Source: CAZDYP01 sp964509505
Lineage (GTDB): Bacteria > Chloroflexota > Anaerolineae > JACRMK01
Direction of reading: 5' to 3'
Length of the DNA: 26,638 nucleotides
Assembly (NCBI GenBank): GCA_964509505.1
Contig: CAZDYP010000057.1
Location: forward strand, 1 to 26,638
Position 1 is the first letter of the stretch. Each line of letters opens with the position of its first letter. Positions 22,625 to 26,638 of the stretch are shown here, one piece after another. The notes under the pieces were generated by a model. The model saw only the letters and a list, made by a program, of their open reading frames with translations, made no database searches and was not told the DNA's origin. A program made the position numbers and the translations under genes.

Positions 22625-23218
22625 ATGAATCAAACTTTCTTTCACAGCACCTTCGTCATCGTGTTCATCACCATTTTTGGTATTCGAGCGGTCTATCATC
22701 GCAAAGCACAAAAAGCGATGGGCAAAGCCGAATATAAAGAAGGCAAATGGCATGTGGCATGGCGTGTTGGTTTTGACGTGCCGTTCATGTTCCTGTTCTT
22801 CGCCTATATGGTCAACCCCAACCTCTTAAGTTGGACGCAGTTCCCATTGCCCGCATGGGCGCAATGGCTCGGCGTCATGTTGGGCGTAGCGTCCGTGCCG
22901 TTGATGTGGTGGGTGCAGTGGGCGCTAGGCGCAAACTTCTCGACGGTGCTGCACGTGCGCGAGAACCATACACTCGTGACGCACGGACCTTATCGCTGGG
23001 TGCGGCATCCCATGTACACCGCGCTGTATCTCTTAGAAATCGCTGCGTTGTTGCTGACGGCGAACTGGTTTATCGGCGGCTTGCCGCTCGTCGTGCTCAC
23101 TATCATCGTCGGGTCGCGTGTCGCCAACGAAGAAGTAACGATGGTCGAGAAATTCGGCGATGCCTATCGCACATACATGCAACACACAGGACGATTTTTT
23201 CCCAAGTTGATTGGGTGA
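22625..23218 (+). CDS. ICMT/PEMT-like membrane methyltransferase family protein
   Basis: 197 residues with about four to five hydrophobic helices. The conserved C-terminal block THGPYRWVRHPMY (119-131), ANEE (167-170) and FGDAYRTYMQHTGRFFP (177-193) matches the isoprenylcysteine carboxyl methyltransferase / phospholipid N-methyltransferase-like family, which binds S-adenosylmethionine in the membrane. In bacteria the substrate is usually unknown. The start is ATG at 22625 with GGAG about 10 nt upstream. A TTG in frame at 22592 is unlikely because it lies in a repeat. It ends 4 bp before the CDF gene, so the two are probably co-translated. Confidence 0.85.
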   Translation: MNQTFFHSTFVIVFITIFGIRAVYHRKAQKAMGKAEYKEGKWHVAWRVGFDVPFMFLFFAYMVNPNLLSWTQFPLPAWAQWLGVMLGVASVPLMWWVQWALGANFSTVLHVRENHTLVTHGPYRWVRHPMYTALYLLEIAALLLTANWFIGGLPLVVLTIIVGSRVANEEVTMVEKFGDAYRTYMQHTGRFFPKLIG

Positions 23219-23222
23219 CAGC

Positions 23223-24176
23223 ATGACTACTACGCATACCCACACGCATTCACACTCGCATTTTGGCGGCATCACCGCACAATCCACGCGCCGCCTCGCG
23301 CTCTCGCTTATCATCACGCTCGTATTCGTCATCGGCGAAGCGGCAGCCGGTTGGTACGCGAACAGTCTGGCACTATTGACCGATGCCGCGCACAACGTCA
23401 CCGATGTCATCGCGCTCGCATTGAGCTGGTATGCGTTGCGCTTGACGTTGCGTCCCCCGCATGCAGGCAAAACGTACGGCTATCATCGCGCGGGCATTTT
23501 GGTTGCCTTGGTCAATTCAGCGACATTGGTCGTCATTGCGTTGTGGATTTTTTATGAAGCCTACGAGCGGTTGATCACACCGCCACACGTCGAAGCCACG
23601 ATCTTGACCGTCGTCGCCTTCGTTGCGTTCCTCGTCAACACAGGCACGGCGTTGCTCGTGATGCGCGGTAGTGAGCATGACCTCAACCTGCGGAGCGCAT
23701 TTGTGCATCTGGCGGGGGACGCGCTTTCAACCTTTGGCGCTATAGTCGCAGGCGTGATGATTGCGCTGACGGGCAAAGTGTGGCTCGACCCGCTCGTGAG
23801 TGTGTTGATTGGCTTGCTCATCGTGTGGAACGCATGGGACATTTTGCGCGAAACGGTGGACATCTTGTTGCAAAGCACGCCGCGTGACGTGGACATGAGC
23901 GCGATGGTCAACGATGTGATGAGCATCAAAGGGGTGCGCGGCATCCACGATTTGCACGTATGGAGCATGACACAAAACATGCGTGTCCTCTCGGCGCACG
24001 TGCTCATTGACGACCTCGCCATCAGCACAGGCGCGGCGATTCAGCGCGAGGTCAACGAAGTGTTGCAACACAAATATCGGATCGCGCACGCGACGCTGCA
24101 ACTCGAATGCGAAGGGTGCGAACCCGACTTGTTGTATTGTGATATGGGAGCGACAAATCATCAACATCAGCACTGA
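23223..24176 (+). CDS. CDF-family cation efflux transporter (CzcD/ZitB type)
   Basis: 317 residues. A His-rich N-terminus (HTHTHSHSH) and six transmembrane helices are seen. Metal site pairs are H57-x3-D61 (DAAHNVTD in TM2) and H162-x3-D166 (HLAGDA in TM5), the HD-HD pattern usual for zinc/cobalt CDF proteins. A cytoplasmic ferredoxin-like domain (GVRGIHDLHVWSM) is followed by a C-terminal CEGCEPD and a His-rich tail (NHQHQH). It exports divalent metal by proton exchange across the inner membrane. The ATG at 23223 is taken because it lies 4 bp after the preceding stop. It is the last gene of the run begun by the MntR-like regulator. Metal identity (Zn, Co, Mn) cannot be settled from sequence alone. 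Confidence 0.93.
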   Translation: MTTTHTHTHSHSHFGGITAQSTRRLALSLIITLVFVIGEAAAGWYANSLALLTDAAHNVTDVIALALSWYALRLTLRPPHAGKTYGYHRAGILVALVNSATLVVIALWIFYEAYERLITPPHVEATILTVVAFVAFLVNTGTALLVMRGSEHDLNLRSAFVHLAGDALSTFGAIVAGVMIALTGKVWLDPLVSVLIGLLIVWNAWDILRETVDILLQSTPRDVDMSAMVNDVMSIKGVRGIHDLHVWSMTQNMRVLSAHVLIDDLAISTGAAIQREVNEVLQHKYRIAHATLQLECEGCEPDLLYCDMGATNHQHQH

Positions 24177-24183
24177 TTCACCA

Positions 24184-24450
24184 CAGAGAAAAATCTATGC
24201 TGTAAGTCGGATTGGCAATCCGACTTACAGCCTTAGAGNNNNNNNNNNNNNNNNNNNNNNNNNNNNNNNNNNNNNNNNNNNNNNNNNNNNNNNNNNNNNN
24301 NNNNNNNNNNNNNNNNNNNNNNNNNNNNNNNNNNNNNNCGCAGAGAAAAATCTATGCTGTAAGTCGGATTGGCAATCCGACTTACAGCCTTAGAGGCGCA
24401 GAGAAAAATCTATGCTGTAAGTCGGATTGGCAATCCGACTTACAGCCTTA
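24184..24450. repeat. 58-bp tandem repeat array with palindromic core, interrupted by an assembly gap
   Basis: Three visible near-identical units begin CAGAGAAAAATCTATG at 24184, 24341 and 24399 (period 58 bp between the last two). Each unit contains a 15-bp-arm palindrome CTGTAAGTCGGATTG-G-CAATCC... . The 100-N gap (24239-24338) lies inside the array, so copy number is unknown. The last unit runs directly into the GGAG ribosome site of the multicopper oxidase gene. Confidence 0.92.
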
Positions 24451-24462
24451 GGAGAAATTTTT

Positions 24463-25491
24463 ATGAGTGACACATCGGTCTCACGACGAGATTTTCTGAA
24501 ATTGGGTTTGGGCGGCGCCGCAAGTTTGGCAGGCGTCGGCGTGCTAGCCGCGACGATAGCCACGCCCCCAGGCGCAAAGGCGCAAGGGGCGCAACCCACT
24601 ACCCAGCACGAGAACCACATGGACATGCCAGGCATGGACGGCGAGGTTGACCACAAAACCAACGGCTTCAACCCGACCGACCTCCTAACCGATTTCGATG
24701 GGGGCAAAGTCAGCACCTTGCCTACCGGTCAGACGCTGCGCGAATATGACATCTTCGCCGGCGACAAGACCATCGAGGTCGCGCCGGGCATCTCATATCC
24801 CGCGTGGACGTACAACGGGCGCGTGCCAGGTCCGACGATTCGGGCGCGTGAAGGCGACCGCATCCGCATCAACTTTCTCAATGGCACGGGCCATCCGCAC
24901 AGCATCCACTTTCACGGCATTCATCCCGCCGGCATGGACGGCGTCTTCGAGCCGGTGCCATCAGGCGGCAAGTTCGTTTATGAGTTCGACGCGGAGCCGT
25001 TCGGCGTGCATCTCTATCATTGCCACGTCATGCCGCTCGCCAAGCACATCGCCAAAGGGCTGTATGGCGCGTTCATCGTTGACCCGAAACAAGGCTGGCC
25101 CAAAGCCGAGCACGAGTTCGTGATGGTGATGAACGGCTTCGACATTGACTTCGACGACGAGAACGAAATCTACGCCGTCAATTCGATTCCGTTCCATTAC
25201 GACAAGCATCCCATCAAAATCAAGAAGGATGCTTTGGTGCGCGTCTTTCTCGTGAATCTGTTGGAGTTCGATCCCATCAACTCGTTCCATCTACATGCAA
25301 ACTTGTTCTACTACTATCCAACGGGTACGAGCCTGACGCCCAGCGAATACACCGACATGATTGCGCAAATGCAGGCGCAACGCGGCATGTTGGAATTCCG
25401 CTACAAGTTCCCTGGCAAATACATGTTTCATGCCCACAAGACCGAGTTCGCCGAATTGGGTTGGACAGGTAATTTTGTGGTGGAGGCTTAG
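24463..25491 (+). CDS. Tat-exported two-domain multicopper oxidase
   Basis: 342 residues. A twin-arginine signal (SRRDFLKLG, residues 7-15, then a hydrophobic stretch to ~40) is followed by a Met/His-rich stretch (HENHMDMPGMD). Two cupredoxin domains follow. Domain 1 has HPHSIHFHG (144-152) and LYHCHVMPLAKH (184-195), giving the type 1 Cys (C187) and type 2/3 histidines. Domain 2 has FHLH (275-278) and HAH (323-325) but no Cys, so type 1 copper is only in domain 1. This is the layout of two-domain laccase-like or nitrite-reductase-related oxidases. It acts outside the membrane on metals or organics with oxygen. The start at 24463 has GGAGA 7 nt upstream, abutting the repeat array. The ZIP gene follows by 8 bp. 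Confidence 0.9.
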   Translation: MSDTSVSRRDFLKLGLGGAASLAGVGVLAATIATPPGAKAQGAQPTTQHENHMDMPGMDGEVDHKTNGFNPTDLLTDFDGGKVSTLPTGQTLREYDIFAGDKTIEVAPGISYPAWTYNGRVPGPTIRAREGDRIRINFLNGTGHPHSIHFHGIHPAGMDGVFEPVPSGGKFVYEFDAEPFGVHLYHCHVMPLAKHIAKGLYGAFIVDPKQGWPKAEHEFVMVMNGFDIDFDDENEIYAVNSIPFHYDKHPIKIKKDALVRVFLVNLLEFDPINSFHLHANLFYYYPTGTSLTPSEYTDMIAQMQAQRGMLEFRYKFPGKYMFHAHKTEFAELGWTGNFVVEA

Positions 25492-25499
25492 ACTTAACT

Positions 25500-26638
25500 A
25501 TGACAACCAAAACCACTCAAACTAGCCACATCAACACGCTCGCGCTCTTCCTCGTACCCATCGTCCTACTTGTGGGCGTCATCGCGTTGTTTGTCTATAC
25601 CAACGGCGCGGGCTTGAACGTGACGCCCGCCGCGCCCATCGAGAACGTCGCCTTTGCGCGCACCACCTTGCGCCCCAACGTCATCGAGTTGCACGTGCAG
25701 AACACAGGACCGCAAGACCTAACGATTGCGCAAATCGTCATCAATGATGGCTTCTGGAAATTCAAGGCGACGCCCAGCAACACCATCCCACGACTCGGAC
25801 AAGCGACATTGACGATCCCGTATCCATGGGTCGAAGGTGAAGCCTACAATGTGACACTCATCTCATCCAACGCCGTCAAGTTCACAACCGAGATTCCCGT
25901 AGCGACGGAGACGGTGACTGCCTCCACAAACACACTCATCAGCTTTACGCTGATTGGTCTGTACGTCGGCGTCATCCCTGTGTTCTTGGGCATCTTCTGG
26001 TTCCCTGCACTCAAGCGGTTGGGACCGCAATGGATGATGTTCTTGATGGCAGTCACGGCAGGCTTGCTCATCTTTCTCGGCGTGGATGCAACGAGCGAGG
26101 CGCTTGAACTCGCCGCTGAAGTGGGGGGCCCATTTCAGGGCGTTGGCTTGGTGGGCATTGGCATCGTGATGACGTTCATGTTACTCGACGCCATCTCGCG
26201 CCGACAAGCGGGCGTGGGGCGCAGCGAAGCGGCGCAACGCATGACCATCGCGTTGATGATTGCGATTGGCATTGGCTTGCACAATCTTGGTGAAGGCTTG
26301 GCGATTGGCGCAGCGTTCAGTGTGGGCGCGGCGGCGCTCGGCACATTCCTCGTCATCGGCTTCATCATCCAGAACATCACCGAAGGCTTGGGCATCATCG
26401 CGCCCGTCTTGCGCGACCAACCGTCTATCAAACATCTTGCGTGGCTCGGTCTCATCGGCGGCGCGCCTGCGATTGTCGGCGCCTGGGCGGGCGGGCTGAC
26501 GTACTCGCAGCCACTCGCCGTGTTGTTCTTGGCAATTGGCGCGGGCGCTGTGTTTGAAGTCGTGTACGAGATTGCGAAGTTGATTCAGAAAGACGCGGCG
26601 AAGCGTCCGATGCCGTTGACGATTTTTGCGGGCGTGAC
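25500..26638 (+). CDS. ZIP-family metal transporter with N-terminal extracytoplasmic domain, cut by window end
   Basis: 379 codons visible, no stop. A first hydrophobic helix (about 14-33) is followed by a beta-type extracytoplasmic domain (~45-140), then a run of membrane helices. The ZIP metal-site helices are clear: GLHNLGEGLAIG (H261, N262, E265) and IIQNITEGLGI (N292, E295). ZIP proteins bring divalent metals such as Zn, Mn or Fe into the cytoplasm. The N-terminal domain is not part of the ordinary ZIP fold. The ATG at 25500 lies 8 bp after the oxidase stop; the GGAGG that may serve it lies at the end of the oxidase gene. An oxidase plus importer pair could couple metal oxidation or copper handling to uptake, which is inference. 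Confidence 0.88.
   Translation, partial: MTTKTTQTSHINTLALFLVPIVLLVGVIALFVYTNGAGLNVTPAAPIENVAFARTTLRPNVIELHVQNTGPQDLTIAQIVINDGFWKFKATPSNTIPRLGQATLTIPYPWVEGEAYNVTLISSNAVKFTTEIPVATETVTASTNTLISFTLIGLYVGVIPVFLGIFWFPALKRLGPQWMMFLMAVTAGLLIFLGVDATSEALELAAEVGGPFQGVGLVGIGIVMTFMLLDAISRRQAGVGRSEAAQRMTIALMIAIGIGLHNLGEGLAIGAAFSVGAAALGTFLVIGFIIQNITEGLGIIAPVLRDQPSIKHLAWLGLIGGAPAIVGAWAGGLTYSQPLAVLFLAIGAGAVFEVVYEIAKLIQKDAAKRPMPLTIFAGV

Noticed and set aside
24184..24450. Possible CRISPR array
   Set aside because: The units are direct tandem copies with identical content and no unique spacers. No cas genes are nearby.

Overview
The window reads as ordinary bacterial chromosome, moderately GC-rich, from a scaffold with four 100-N gaps (1330-1429, 6200-6299, 7761-7860, 24239-24338). 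I infer Chloroflexota, probably Anaerolineae-like. The grounds are family content: a FabL-type enoyl reductase, M29 aminopeptidase, proline/threonine-rich linkers, a MCMNCGCG mini-protein, and many short palindromic and heptad repeats between genes. No marker gene proves this.

Region 1 (1-6200, nearly all minus strand). leuS carries an unusual Lys/Thr/Pro-rich N-terminal tail. Upstream on the same strand lie a small membrane protein, a possible PD-(D/E)XK-like protein, a HIT hydrolase and a NUDIX hydrolase. In front of the NUDIX gene is a well-formed T-box riboswitch whose specifier reads CUC (leucine). The nearest leucine gene is leuS, 2.2 kb downstream. Further upstream, a tRNA-Ala(GGC) and a gap-truncated tRNA-Ala(CGC) flank a protein with two HTH-like repeats and a LAGLIDADG-like segment. 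Its stop codon lies inside the tRNA gene.

Region 2 (6300-11835). On the plus strand are an MFS transporter (3' end in a gap), fabL and a class I aminotransferase. An M29 aminopeptidase converges on them from the minus strand. Behind it is about 0.8 kb without genes, holding two MITE-like inverted-repeat elements and other palindromes.

Region 3 (11835-18860, minus strand). From a good promoter at 18827-18855 the order is: a tiny ORF, an aldo/keto reductase, a pseudo-receiver protein, the decayed remains of a two-gene nucleotidyltransferase module, a HoxE/NuoE-HoxF/NuoF fusion, a HoxU-like Fe-S protein lacking the usual His-Cys3 cluster, a 56-residue Cys-rich protein, and a membrane protein ending in a blue-copper domain. 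No hydrogenase or formate dehydrogenase catalytic subunit is present.

Region 4 (18900-26638, plus strand). An MntR/DtxR-type regulator sits behind a promoter whose -10 box is overlapped by a perfect palindrome, so it is probably autoregulated. It is followed by a four-helix membrane protein, a rifampin-phosphotransferase-like phosphotransferase, an isoprenylcysteine-methyltransferase-like protein and a CDF cation exporter. After a tandem palindromic repeat array come a Tat-exported two-domain multicopper oxidase and a ZIP-family transporter cut by the window end. Together this looks like a metal homeostasis cluster.

The most notable themes are the leucine T-box separated from leuS and carrying an inserted palindrome, the tRNA-Ala/HTH-LAGLIDADG arrangement, and intergenic TAGTCGN heptad repeats that supply start and stop codons of neighbouring genes.
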